Assembly (NCBI RefSeq): GCF_017308975.1
Contig: NZ_JADWPD010000040.1
Coordinates: forward strand, 38,987 to 102,986
DNA from: Amycolatopsis sp. MtRt-6
Lineage (GTDB): Bacteria; Actinomycetota; Actinomycetes; Mycobacteriales; Pseudonocardiaceae
DNA length: 64,000 nucleotides
Reading direction: 5' to 3'
In this document: positions 8,341 through 16,361 of the stretch, piece by piece
Numbering within the stretch: position 1 is the stretch's first letter
Layout of the letters: each line of letters starts with the position of its first letter
The notes under the pieces: model-generated
What the model was told of the DNA's origin: nothing
Databases searched by the model: none
What the model saw: the letters and a program-made list of their open reading frames with translations, nothing else
Translations under genes and position numbers: made by a program

Positions 8341-8736
8341 TCACGGGACCCGGAGCACCCGGCCGGCGAACTCGCGCACCCGGACGGTCGGTTGGCGTAC
8401 CTGGAGGGTCGACACGCGTGATTGCGCAGTCGACACCGCGCGGGTGAGAAGTCCGGTGACCAGGGTCGAGGCGAGGACGAGCGCGGCGAGGGCGGCCGGC
8501 GCGTCGAACGTCAGCTCGCCGAGGCGACCGAGGACGAAGCCCGTGTCCAGTGCCCAGGCGACCACCGCGACCCCCGTCGCCGCCGCGAACGAACTTCGGC
8601 GGGCCGCGAACAGCACGACCGCGCCCAGGGTGACCAGCGCGTACCAGGGATGGCCCGTCGCCCCCGCCAGGTTCGCCACGATCACCGCGGCGACGGCGGC
8701 CACGCACCCGAACGGAAACCCGAAGTCCTCTTTCAT
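8341..8736 (-). CDS. Small integral membrane protein with a repeat-derived tail
   Basis: A 131-residue protein with three to four hydrophobic helices: CVAAVAAVIVANLAG (~10-25), ALVTLGAVVLFAA (~33-45), AAATGVAVVAWAL (~51-63) and PAALAALVLASTLVTGLL (~80-97). No known domain recognised. The last ~28 residues (RVSTLQVRQPTVRVREFAG...) are basic and are encoded by DNA resembling the repeats next door, with GTCGACCCTCC-type arms at ~8330 and ~8410. The tail may therefore be a later extension by readthrough into repeat DNA. ATG 8736. Convergent to PucR. Function unknown; it could be a leftover of a larger membrane protein. Confidence 0.55.
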   Translation of the reverse strand: MKEDFGFPFGCVAAVAAVIVANLAGATGHPWYALVTLGAVVLFAARRSSFAAATGVAVVAWALDTGFVLGRLGELTFDAPAALAALVLASTLVTGLLTRAVSTAQSRVSTLQVRQPTVRVREFAGRVLRVP

Positions 8737-8816
8737 CCGTCCAGTCCAGTCGCCGGGACGAAGACCGGCGTGGGCCAGGACACATTCCCTACACCCGGCG
8801 TCGTGATCTTTACGCT

Positions 8817-9689
8817 TTATTTACTTCGATCCGCCAAGTCCTTGATCGCGTCCGCGATCTCCGTCCACACCGCGCGCGGCAGGTTGTGCCCCATGCCCGG
8901 GAGCACGACCAGCTCCGCGTCCGGGATTGCCTCCGCCGTCGCCTTGCCGCCGCTCACGTTGATCAGCGGGTCCGCGTCGCCGTGAATCACCAGGGCCGGC
9001 AGCCGGACATCCCGGAGAAAAGCAGTGCGGTCGCCGGACGCCACCACCGCCGCCGCGTGGCGCAGCGTGCCCACCGGGTGGCGGGCGCGGTCGTAGTGCA
9101 ACGCCGCCTTGGCCAGGAGGAACGCCTCGTCGTCCGGGTAGCCCGGGGAGCCGAGCCGCCGGTAGCCCTCGACGCTGTCGGCCAGCGCCTGCTCGCGGGT
9201 CGTCGCCGGCGGGCGGGTCAGCAGCGCCAGCGCCCACGGCTCGGCCTGCCCGACCGCCCGGTCGCCGGTGGTCGACATGATCGACGTGATCGACAGCAGC
9301 CGGTCCGGGTGGTCGATGGCCAGCTGCTGCACGATCATCCCGCCCATGGACGCCCCGACGACGTGCGCGCGGGAAATACCGAGCGCGTCGAACAGGCCGA
9401 CGGCGTCGTCGGCCATGTCCGACAGCGTGTACGGCGCGCTCGACAGGTCGCCGGCGGCCAGCGCGGCCAGGTCCGGCGGCGGCAGGTGGTCGAGCCACGT
9501 CGAGAGCCCGACATCCCGGTTGTCGTAACGCACCACGAAAAACCCGTGGCCGGCGAGCAGCTCGCAGAAGCCGTCCTCCCAGGTGATCATCTGGGCGCCG
9601 AGGCCCATCACCAGGACCAGCGGCGGAGCGGCCGGATCGCCGAAGGTGTCGTACTCGAGCTCGAGACCGTTGGCCTGTGCGCGTGCCAT
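8817..9689 (-). CDS. Alpha/beta hydrolase
   Basis: Serine hydrolase of the alpha/beta fold, 290 residues. The nucleophile elbow is GASMGG (around residue 105), after an oxyanion region VLVMGLGAQMITWEDGF. The acid is in VIHGDADPLI and the catalytic His in LPGMGHNLPR near the C-terminus, so the triad is complete. The pattern (YDNRDVGLST before the elbow) is that of the DhaA/esterase-like hydrolases often annotated in polyketide and antibiotic regions. ATG 9689 starts where homology starts; there is an open extension to 9884. It is divergent from a TetR gene with 67 bases between, so control by that TetR is likely. Confidence 0.85.
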   Translation of the reverse strand: MARAQANGLELEYDTFGDPAAPPLVLVMGLGAQMITWEDGFCELLAGHGFFVVRYDNRDVGLSTWLDHLPPPDLAALAAGDLSSAPYTLSDMADDAVGLFDALGISRAHVVGASMGGMIVQQLAIDHPDRLLSITSIMSTTGDRAVGQAEPWALALLTRPPATTREQALADSVEGYRRLGSPGYPDDEAFLLAKAALHYDRARHPVGTLRHAAAVVASGDRTAFLRDVRLPALVIHGDADPLINVSGGKATAEAIPDAELVVLPGMGHNLPRAVWTEIADAIKDLADRSK

Positions 9690-9756
9690 ACCCCGATCCT
9701 GCCGCACCCGCGCGAAGCTGGCACCGGGCCGGGCGGTGCCGTTACCGTTACGCCCC

Positions 9757-10488
9757 ATGCCGACCTCATCCTCGGGCACGGGACAGCGGCCACGGTCACG
9801 GGCCGCGGCGGGACTGCCGGCGCTGACGGCCGACACCATCGTCAGCGCGGCGACCGCCCTCACCGCCCAGCGCGGCCTGGACAACTGGACGCTGCGGGAG
9901 CTCGCCCGCGCGGTCGAGGCCTACCCGGCGGTGATCTACCACCACGTCGGCGACCGGGACGCGGTGGTGAACGCCGTCGTCGACCGGGTGGTCGGGTTGC
10001 TCCAGCTGCCGGACGAGCGGCTGCCGTGGCAGGACTGGTTCACCGAGCTGCTGGCCGGCCTGCGCGCGGTGCTGCGGACGTACCCGGGCTGCGCGCGGCG
10101 GCTGGCGTTGTTCGGCCCGTCGGTCAAGGCGGCCACGCGCACCATCGACGCGGGCATCGGCGTGCTGCTGGCCGCCGGCTTCGGCCGCGAAAGCGTGCTG
10201 GCCTACAACCTGCTGCTGATGACCGCGTGCCAGTTCGTCGCGATGGAGGACGACCGCGACGGCGCGCTCGCGCTGCGGATCGACAACACCGAGGAGTACG
10301 CGGCCTACCGCGAGCGGCCCGACCTGCCCGGGATGGCCGAGCTGGGCGCGGCGATGCACGACCTGATGGGCGACCCGGAACTCGCCTCGGGCTATTACGC
10401 GCAGCTCTACGACTACGCCGTCCGGCGGTGTCTCGACGGGCTCGCGCATCGGCTGAGTGAACTTCGCGAATCGGACAGTGACGGTTGA
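9757..10488 (+). CDS. TetR/AcrR-family transcriptional regulator
   Basis: Repressor-type protein of 243 residues. The HTH is at ~20-65 (TIVSAATALTAQRGLDNWTLRELARAV, AVIYHHVGDRDAVV), with the YHHVGDRD form of the recognition region. The C-terminal helical ligand domain contains PSVKAATRTIDAGIG and resembles the TetR_C class seen with small hydrophobic effectors. ATG 9757 lies 67 bases from the divergent hydrolase start, so the shared promoter is the likely operator. Ends before a bidirectional hairpin. Confidence 0.85.
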   Translation: MPTSSSGTGQRPRSRAAAGLPALTADTIVSAATALTAQRGLDNWTLRELARAVEAYPAVIYHHVGDRDAVVNAVVDRVVGLLQLPDERLPWQDWFTELLAGLRAVLRTYPGCARRLALFGPSVKAATRTIDAGIGVLLAAGFGRESVLAYNLLLMTACQFVAMEDDRDGALALRIDNTEEYAAYRERPDLPGMAELGAAMHDLMGDPELASGYYAQLYDYAVRRCLDGLAHRLSELRESDSDG

Positions 10489-10550
10489 CAGCGACTTGAC
10501 AGTGCTTCGGCGTACCGTGGGCGTGCGTCGGTGGTTCGCCCACTGACCCG

Positions 10551-10592
10551 GAGCCCCTGGCGCCCTCCTCCCCCTCGTGGCGCCGGGGGCTT
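10551..10592. terminator. Bidirectional terminator between convergent TetR genes
   Basis: AGCCCC-TGGCGCC (from 10552) pairs with GGCGCC-GGGGGCT (to 10591) around a C-rich loop of 14 bases. It sits between the stop codons at 10488 (+) and 10597 (-) and can serve both genes. Confidence 0.65.
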
Positions 10593-10596
10593 CGGT

Positions 10597-11262
10597 CTAC
10601 CCGGGGTCGCCCTGCCGCGGTGACGGCGGTCCGCCGCGCGGTGGCCGCGCCTGGATGGCCGGGAAGATCTCGCCGACCAGCGTCACCAGCGACTTCGACA
10701 GCAGCAGGTGCACCTGGTCGCGCGTCAGCGACCGGCGCACCAGCCACTCCCGGCCCGCCGACTTCACCATCCCGCCGAACGCGCGCACCAGCGCGTTCAG
10801 CTCCGGCCCGTGGTCGCTTTCCCGCGACAGCCCGACGGCCTCCAGCACGCGGTCGGCGGATTCGCGGTCGGCTTCCTCGAGGATGCGCTCCACCTCGAGG
10901 TCGCGGCCGATGCCCTCGGGCGCGATCGCGGCCAGCCACATCCGCTCCTGGCTGGTGACCATGTCGAGGAACCACTCGATGGCGACGTCGGCGCGCAGTT
11001 CGAGCGGCCCGTCGGGGAGGATCTCGACGGCCAGCCGCGGCACGGTCAGTGCGCGGCGGATGATTTCCAGGTACAGCTCGCGTTTGGTGCCGAAGTAGTG
11101 GTTGATCAGCCCCCGCGCGACGCCGGCCGCCGCGGCGATGTCCGAAGTGGACACTGCGGAATACGGGCGCTCACCGAAGAGCCGCGCCGCACAGGTGTAG
11201 ATCTGTTCCTTCCGTTCGTCCGGTTCCAGTCTTCGCCATCTCGGCGCCGGCTCGGTGTTCAT
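10597..11262 (-). CDS. TetR/AcrR-family transcriptional regulator downstream of the davBA-like operon
   Basis: A 221-residue TetR protein: HTH at ~15-60 (RKEQIYTCAARLFGERPYSAVSTSDIAAAAGVARG in two halves, then LINHYFGTKRELYLE), with the classic HYF..K recognition region. The rest is an all-helical ligand-binding domain. The C-terminal tail (ARPPRGGPPSPRQGDPG) is disordered. It follows the flavin monooxygenase gene on the same strand after 80 bases, so it may be cotranscribed with the permease/amidase/monooxygenase operon and control it through the 20-bp palindrome upstream of the permease. The linkage is inference from position. Confidence 0.85.
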   Translation of the reverse strand: MNTEPAPRWRRLEPDERKEQIYTCAARLFGERPYSAVSTSDIAAAAGVARGLINHYFGTKRELYLEIIRRALTVPRLAVEILPDGPLELRADVAIEWFLDMVTSQERMWLAAIAPEGIGRDLEVERILEEADRESADRVLEAVGLSRESDHGPELNALVRAFGGMVKSAGREWLVRRSLTRDQVHLLLSKSLVTLVGEIFPAIQARPPRGGPPSPRQGDPG

Positions 11263-11342
11263 CCGCCCATCGTCGCACGGGCCGTTGCGCCGGGCAGGGT
11301 AGTCAGCACGATGTCGGATGCGCCCCCACGATCGGGGCACGG

Positions 11343-13034
11343 TCAGTCCGGCAGCGTGATCGGCGCGAGGTCCGCGAAGCCGTCACCCGGGCCCGGATTC
11401 GCCGGATCGGTGGAACCGCCGAAGTGGTGCAGCACGCCCCACACGGCGTTCAGCGCGGTCTGGACCGCGCCCTCGGCCCAGCCCGCCGTCCACGAAATGT
11501 CGTCGCCCGCCAGGAACAGGCCCCGGTACTCCCGGGGCAGCTCGTCCTGCACGAAGTGCGTGAACAGCCGCTGCTGGTAGCGGTAGTGGCCGGGCAGGTT
11601 CGCCTTGAACGCGCCCATGAAGTGCGGTTCGGCCTCCCACGACACGGTCACCGGGTCGCCGATGATGTGCCGCCGGACGTCGACACCGGGGTAGATCTCG
11701 CGCAGCGACTGCAGCATCACCTCGACGCGCTCGTTCACCGAGAGCGGCAGCCACTTCAGCGAGTCGTCGGCCCACGTGTAGGACAGGCAGATCACCGCGG
11801 GCTTGGCCGGGTCGTCGCCGAGCAGGTACGTGCCGCGGGGCATCCGGTCGGTGAGCGTCATGCTCAGCGCGTCGCGGCCGGTCACCGGATCGCGGTCCAG
11901 CCAGAACGGGCGGTCGATCGGCACGAACACCTTCGACGACGCCATGTAGTGCGTGCGCTCGATCGCCGTCCAGTGGTCGATCGGGAACAGCGCTTCGTCG
12001 CACTCGATGTTCGACAGCAGCATCCAGCTCTGCGCGGTGAACACCGCCGCCGGGAACGTCCGGATGTGGCCGCGCGCGTCCGTCACGGTGATGTTGCCGG
12101 GTGCCGTCCGGTGCAGGCGCGCGACGCCGGGCTGCGGCCGGCCGCCGTGCAGCGTGCTCAGGCTCGTGCCGGCCGGCCAGAAAGCGGTGTCTGCCGGGGT
12201 GTGCTCCCACAGCCGCAGCGGGAGCTGCCTGCTGCCGCCGACGATGCTGCGGTGCTCGTCGTCGGCTCCGGTGTAGACGACGCGCAGGATCTCCAGGATG
12301 GAGTTGGGGAAGTCGGTGTCCCAGCCGCCGGTGCCGAAGCCGACCTGGCCGAAGATCTCGCGGTGGCGGAAGGAGGCGAAGGCGGGGGAGTCGCAGAGGA
12401 AGCCGTAGAACGTCTGGTTGTCCAGCCGCGGGACCAGGTCGTTCCACAGCCGCTTGATCGTCTTCGCGTCGCGGTCGCGGATCGCCGTCTGCATCTCGGC
12501 GAAACAGGCGTGCTCGGCCAGCGTCCGGTCCCAGGCCGCGGCGACTTCGCGGAAGACGGCGGGCAGGTCTTCGGGCGTGCGCGCGTAGTGGCTCTGTCCC
12601 TTGAGGTCGACGACCGTGCTCGGCGTCCCCGGGGCGAGGGGGTTCGGGAACGGCGTCGTCTCCAGGCCGACCTTGTCGATGTAGTGGAACAGCGCGGTCG
12701 ACGCGGGCGGGAAGCGCATCGCGCCCATCTCGGCGACGACGTCGTCCGGGCAGCCGGGGAACCGCACGGTGCGCAGCCGGCCGCCGATCTCGGCGATTTC
12801 GTACACCACCGGCCGCAGGCCCAGCTTCATCAGCTCGTACGCGGTGACGATGCCGGAGAGGCCGCCGCCGATCACGGCGACCTCGGTGCCGTGCCGCTCG
12901 GCGGGCACCGAGCCCAGGCCGGCCGGGTGGGCGAGGTAGTCGTCGTAGGCGAACGGGAAGTCGGGGCCGAACATCGTGATCGGCCGGCCGGCCGGTTCGT
13001 CGTGGTGGAGCGCGGTCGGAACGGCGGAGGTCAT
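11343..13034 (-). CDS. davB: Flavin-dependent amino-acid 2-monooxygenase, DavB-like
   Basis: FAD enzyme of the flavin amine oxidase fold, 563 residues, that oxidatively decarboxylates an L-amino acid to the amide one carbon shorter. The N-terminal GPDFPFAYDDYLAHPAGLG, the dinucleotide-binding VAVIGGGLSG (about 52-61), GGRLRT, AEMGAMRFP, and the C-terminal FAD motif FLAGDDISWTAGWAEGA are as I remember them in Pseudomonas lysine 2-monooxygenase (DavB) and the related phenylalanine and tryptophan 2-monooxygenases. The next gene upstream is an amidase that would hydrolyse such an amide, and before it a permease, exactly the davBA logic: lysine to 5-aminovaleramide to 5-aminovalerate. Start and amidase stop overlap as ATGA. 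Substrate (Lys versus Trp/Phe) is not proven by sequence. Confidence 0.82.
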   Translation of the reverse strand: MTSAVPTALHHDEPAGRPITMFGPDFPFAYDDYLAHPAGLGSVPAERHGTEVAVIGGGLSGIVTAYELMKLGLRPVVYEIAEIGGRLRTVRFPGCPDDVVAEMGAMRFPPASTALFHYIDKVGLETTPFPNPLAPGTPSTVVDLKGQSHYARTPEDLPAVFREVAAAWDRTLAEHACFAEMQTAIRDRDAKTIKRLWNDLVPRLDNQTFYGFLCDSPAFASFRHREIFGQVGFGTGGWDTDFPNSILEILRVVYTGADDEHRSIVGGSRQLPLRLWEHTPADTAFWPAGTSLSTLHGGRPQPGVARLHRTAPGNITVTDARGHIRTFPAAVFTAQSWMLLSNIECDEALFPIDHWTAIERTHYMASSKVFVPIDRPFWLDRDPVTGRDALSMTLTDRMPRGTYLLGDDPAKPAVICLSYTWADDSLKWLPLSVNERVEVMLQSLREIYPGVDVRRHIIGDPVTVSWEAEPHFMGAFKANLPGHYRYQQRLFTHFVQDELPREYRGLFLAGDDISWTAGWAEGAVQTALNAVWGVLHHFGGSTDPANPGPGDGFADLAPITLPD

Positions 13035-13774
13035 GCGGTGGTTCCTCGGTACAGATCGGGCCGTCGGTCGGCCAGGTGGGTGTTCTCCAGGCGGGACGCG
13101 GTCAGCGCCGCCCGCGTGACGTCGGCGGTGATCACCCCGGGCCCGGCACCGGCGCGGGCCAGTACCTCGCCGGTCGGGGCCACGACGCAGGACCGCCCGC
13201 AGTAGGTCAGGTCCCGCTCGGTGTCGCAGCGGTTCGCGTAGGCGACGAACAGCTGGCTTTCGTAGGCCCGCGCGGGCACGAGCGTGTCGGCGACCAGCTC
13301 GTACGGGCTCATCAGCGCGGTCGGCACGACCAGCAGTTCGGTGCCGGCGAGCGCGTGCGCGCGGACCAGCTCGGGGAACTCGACGTCGTAGCAGATGAGC
13401 AGCCCGATCCGGACGCCGCCGAGGTCGGCCTGCACCACGGCTTCGTCGCCGGGGGTGAACCAGGCTTTGTCGAGGTCGCCGAAGAGGTGCGTCTTGCGGT
13501 AGTTGGCGAGCCGGTTGCCGGTCGCGTCGACGAGCTGGACGCTGTTGTAGACGTGCTCGCCGTCGGTTTCCGGGTAGCCGTACACCAGCGCGGTGCCGGT
13601 TTCGACGGCCAGCGCGGACATCCGGGCCGCGGTGGGGCCGTCGGCGGGTTCGGCGAGTTCGTGCGTGCGCGCGCCGATGTGGTAGCCGGTGGTGATCATC
13701 TCCGCCGTGACGACGAGGTCGGCGTCGATCCGGGGCAGGTCGGCGAGCGGTCCCTGGTGGATGGCGACCCTCAT
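13031..13774 (-). CDS. davA: Nitrilase-superfamily amidase, DavA-like
   Basis: Carbon-nitrogen hydrolase of 247 residues. Catalytic Glu25 (VVTAEM), Lys94 (NYRKTHLFGDLD) and Cys128 (LLICYDVEFPE) are all present, so it should be active. NSVQLVDATG and YANRCDTE..YCGRS resemble 5-aminovaleramide amidohydrolase (DavA). It lies between the permease (overlap ATGA at 13771-13774) and the DavB-like monooxygenase (ATGA at 13031-13034), so the three are translationally coupled and act in one pathway. The protein is short at its N-terminus: the first long helix normally found between strand 1 and the Glu strand is reduced to LADLPRIDAD. This might be a natural trimming or a small deletion. Confidence 0.82.
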   Translation of the reverse strand: MRVAIHQGPLADLPRIDADLVVTAEMITTGYHIGARTHELAEPADGPTAARMSALAVETGTALVYGYPETDGEHVYNSVQLVDATGNRLANYRKTHLFGDLDKAWFTPGDEAVVQADLGGVRIGLLICYDVEFPELVRAHALAGTELLVVPTALMSPYELVADTLVPARAYESQLFVAYANRCDTERDLTYCGRSCVVAPTGEVLARAGAGPGVITADVTRAALTASRLENTHLADRRPDLYRGTTA

Positions 13775-15162
13775 GCCAGCCTCGACTTCCGGATCCCGTA
13801 GCCGAAGTAGATCAGCAGGCCGACCACCATCCAGGCGCCGAAGACCAGCCACGTGGCGCCGTCGAGGCTGAGCATCATGTACGCGCAGCAGAGCACGCCC
13901 AGGATCGGCGTGACCGGCGAGAACGGGACGCGGAACGTCCGCGGCCGGTCGGGCTGGCTGCGGCGCAGGACCAGCACGGCGACGTTGACCAGCCCGAACG
14001 CGAACAGCGTCCCGATGCTGGTGGCGTCGGCGAGCTTCCCGAGCGGGATGAAGGCGGCCAGGACCGCGACGAAGGCCGAGACCACGAGGGTGTTGATCCG
14101 CGGCGAGCCGGTCTTGGCGTCCACTTTGGACAGCGCGGCCGGGACGAGGCCGTCGCGCGACATCGCGAACAGGATGCGCGTCTGTCCGTAGAGGACGGTC
14201 AGCACGACACTGGAGATCGCCACGATCGCGCCCACGGCCAGCAGCCCGGCCCAGAACGGGTTGTCCGAGACGACGTCGAGCACGTGCGAGAGCGCCGCTT
14301 CCTGGCCGTCGAACTTCTGCCACGGCAGCGCGCCGACCGCGGCCACGGCGACCAGGCAGTACAGCACGGTGACGATGCCGAGCGAGAGCAGGATCGCCCG
14401 CGGCAGGTCACGTTGCGGGTTCTTCGCCTCCTCGCCGGCGGTCGAGGCCGCGTCGAAACCGATGTAGGAGAAGAACAGCTTGGCCCCGCCCGCGCTCAGC
14501 CCGGCCAGCCCGAGTGGCAGGAACGGCGTGAAGTTCTTCGCCTGCACCGCGCTGAACGCGATGGCGCAGAACAGCACCAGCGTGCCGATCTTGATGACGA
14601 CCATGACCGCGTTGGCCCGCGCGCTCTCCTTCGCCCCGGACAGCAGCAGGACCATGGCGAGGACCACGACGAGGATGGCGGGCACGTTGACGACGCCGCC
14701 CGAGCCGGGTGGCCGGCTCAGCGCGTCCGGGATGGCGAAGCCGAAGGCCAGCCGCAGCAGTTCGTTGAGGTACTGGCCCCAGCCGACGGCGACGGAGGCG
14801 ACCGAGACGCCGTATTCGAGCACCAGGCACCACCCGCAGACCCAGGCGACGAGCTCGCCGAGCGTGGCGTAGGTGTAGGAATAGGACGAGCCGGACAGCG
14901 GGATCATCCCGGCCAGTTCGGCGTAGGACAGTGCCGAGAACAACGCCGTGACGCCGGCGAGCACGAACGAGAGCACCACGGCCGGGCCGGCCACCGGGAC
15001 GGCTTCGCCGAGCACGACGAAGATGCCGCTGCCGAGCGTCGCGCCGATACTGAGCATGGTGAGCTGCCCGAGGCCGAGCGACCGCTTCAACGTGCCATGA
15101 TCACCTTCGGCGACCAGGTCGGCGACCGGTTTCCGCCGCACCGCCGCGGCTCGCAAAGTCAT
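13771..15162 (-). CDS. APC-superfamily amino acid permease (cationic amino acid transporter type)
   Basis: A 463-residue transporter with about 12 to 13 hydrophobic helices. It begins with a short basic cytoplasmic N-terminus and the APC signature LTMLSIGATLGSGIFVVLGE in helix 1. Helix 6 has FFSYIGFDAASTAGEEAKNP, the CAT/YfnA-type motif that forms part of the substrate site, followed by QRDLPRAI. It imports a single amino acid by proton symport, most simply the substrate of the following DavA/DavB-like enzymes, probably lysine. ATG 15162 is used although a GTG frame runs to 15201. The upstream region carries a perfect palindromic operator at 15221-15240. Confidence 0.88.
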   Translation of the reverse strand: MTLRAAAVRRKPVADLVAEGDHGTLKRSLGLGQLTMLSIGATLGSGIFVVLGEAVPVAGPAVVLSFVLAGVTALFSALSYAELAGMIPLSGSSYSYTYATLGELVAWVCGWCLVLEYGVSVASVAVGWGQYLNELLRLAFGFAIPDALSRPPGSGGVVNVPAILVVVLAMVLLLSGAKESARANAVMVVIKIGTLVLFCAIAFSAVQAKNFTPFLPLGLAGLSAGGAKLFFSYIGFDAASTAGEEAKNPQRDLPRAILLSLGIVTVLYCLVAVAAVGALPWQKFDGQEAALSHVLDVVSDNPFWAGLLAVGAIVAISSVVLTVLYGQTRILFAMSRDGLVPAALSKVDAKTGSPRINTLVVSAFVAVLAAFIPLGKLADATSIGTLFAFGLVNVAVLVLRRSQPDRPRTFRVPFSPVTPILGVLCCAYMMLSLDGATWLVFGAWMVVGLLIYFGYGIRKSRLA

Positions 15163-15220
15163 GCCGACGACGGTAACGGTCGTTTCCGGAGCGCAAAACA
15201 CGAGGACGTTGCGCGTACAG

Positions 15221-15240
15221 ATGAATCACAGGTGATTCAT
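15221..15240. promoter_or_regulatory. 20-bp perfect palindrome, operator of the davBA-like operon
   Basis: ATGAATCAC and GTGATTCAT flank a two-base centre, 59 bases upstream of the permease start. A dyad this long and perfect in an otherwise GC-rich intergenic region is most simply a repressor site, perhaps for the TetR gene at the operon's end. Confidence 0.65.
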
Positions 15241-15373
15241 TGCACAGGACCGTCGGATCCTGGCGATTCGTTCCGCAGTGGATTTTGCTTCGCCCGGGGT
15301 TGTCGGATCCGGGCTGAGCTGTTCGTGGAGTGGGTGAGCGGCCGCCACGAGGGCGCCGCCGGAACCCCAGGGG

Positions 15374-16204
15374 ATGCCGATGACGCACGTCGCCCGCCGC
15401 ATGTACGACCTGGTCGAGCCGATCGGCCTGGTGCCCTACTACGCCGACGAGTCGGACGAGGCGCTGCTGGCGCTGGGCCTGCGCAACGTGTGGGACGCCT
15501 ACTTCGCCGGCCGGGCCGCGCCCTTCGGCCGTTCGGTCCCGGCGGAGGTCGTCCACGCGATCTTCTACAACTTCGCCCCGGGCGAGGTGGCCCGCCACAT
15601 CCCCCGCGTCTGGGAGCTGACGACGCCCGAAGCGGCGCTGGCCGCCCGTGAGCGGGGCTGCGTCGCGGGCATGCGCCGGATCCTCGGCGACCTGGCCGGC
15701 GACCCGGCGATCGCCCGAGCCGGCGACCTCCTGCTGAAGGCGGCGACGAGCGCCCCGGTGACGGGCCGTCCGCTCTACGCGGCCCTGCGCGCGCTCCCGG
15801 TGCCGCGGGAGCCGGTGGCCCGGCTGTGGCACGCGGCGACCCTGCTGCGCGAGCACCGCGGCGACGGCCACACCGCCGCGTTGCTGACCGAGGGCATCGG
15901 CGGGACGGAGGCCCACGTGCTGCACGCCCTGTCCGTCGACCTGCCCGCGGAGAAGTTCGGCCGGGTCTGGCACCTCCCGGCCGCGCAGCTGGACGCGGTC
16001 ATCGACGGCATGCGCGCCCGCGGCCTGGTCGGCCCGGACGGCTGGCTCACGCCCGACGGCCGAGCCGCGAAGGAGCGCGTCGAGGCCCTGACCGACCGCC
16101 TCGCCGAGCCGCCGTACTCCGCCCTGACCCCCACCGAGCTGGATCACCTCATCGCCGACCTCACCCCGATCTCGGCCGCCTTCCGCACGACCTTCCCGAT
16201 GTAG
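15374..16204 (+). CDS. SCO6745-family protein (HTH-like, possible SalK-type)
   Basis: A 276-residue soluble actinobacterial protein. The N-terminal half contains RRMYDLVEPIGLVPYYADESDEAL and VWDAYFAGRAAPFG, followed by FYNFAPGEVARHIPRVWE. The C-terminal half is a winged-helix-like fold with LPAAQLDAVIDGMRARGLV and ALTPTELDHLI. These features define the SCO6745 family found widely in Streptomyces and relatives, with no proven biochemistry. The start ATG 15374 (a second ATG follows two codons later) has an AGGGG site. Divergent from the permease, but its promoter is separated from the 20-bp operator by over 130 bases. Ends just before the second 21-bp repeat array. Confidence 0.72.
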   Translation: MPMTHVARRMYDLVEPIGLVPYYADESDEALLALGLRNVWDAYFAGRAAPFGRSVPAEVVHAIFYNFAPGEVARHIPRVWELTTPEAALAARERGCVAGMRRILGDLAGDPAIARAGDLLLKAATSAPVTGRPLYAALRALPVPREPVARLWHAATLLREHRGDGHTAALLTEGIGGTEAHVLHALSVDLPAEKFGRVWHLPAAQLDAVIDGMRARGLVGPDGWLTPDGRAAKERVEALTDRLAEPPYSALTPTELDHLIADLTPISAAFRTTFPM

Positions 16205-16213
16205 CCGCCACCC

Positions 16214-16361
16214 GTGATCCGAAAGGCATCAAGCGTGATCAGCGGGGCATCACGCGTGATCCGGGAGGCATCACGCCGATGCCCCGCCAGTCACGCGTGA
16301 TGCCCGCCCAATCACGCGAGATGCCCCTCCAGTCACGGGTGATGCCCCGCGGATCACGCTG
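16214..16361. repeat. Second 21-bp repeat array: three inverted plus four direct units
   Basis: Units at 16214, 16235 and 16256 read GTGATC...GGCATCA, the reverse complement of the unit seen at 8160-8285. Units at 16278, 16299, 16320 and 16341 read in the direct orientation (GATGCCC...TCACGCG). The two blocks form a large inverted repeat between the + gene ending at 16204 and the - kinase gene. The kinase stop codon (16354-16356) is supplied by the TCA of the last unit. Confidence 0.85.

Noticed and set aside
10485..10520. Two TTGACA boxes after the TetR gene
   Set aside because: No -10 element at proper spacing; the hairpin that follows is better explained as a terminator of convergent genes.
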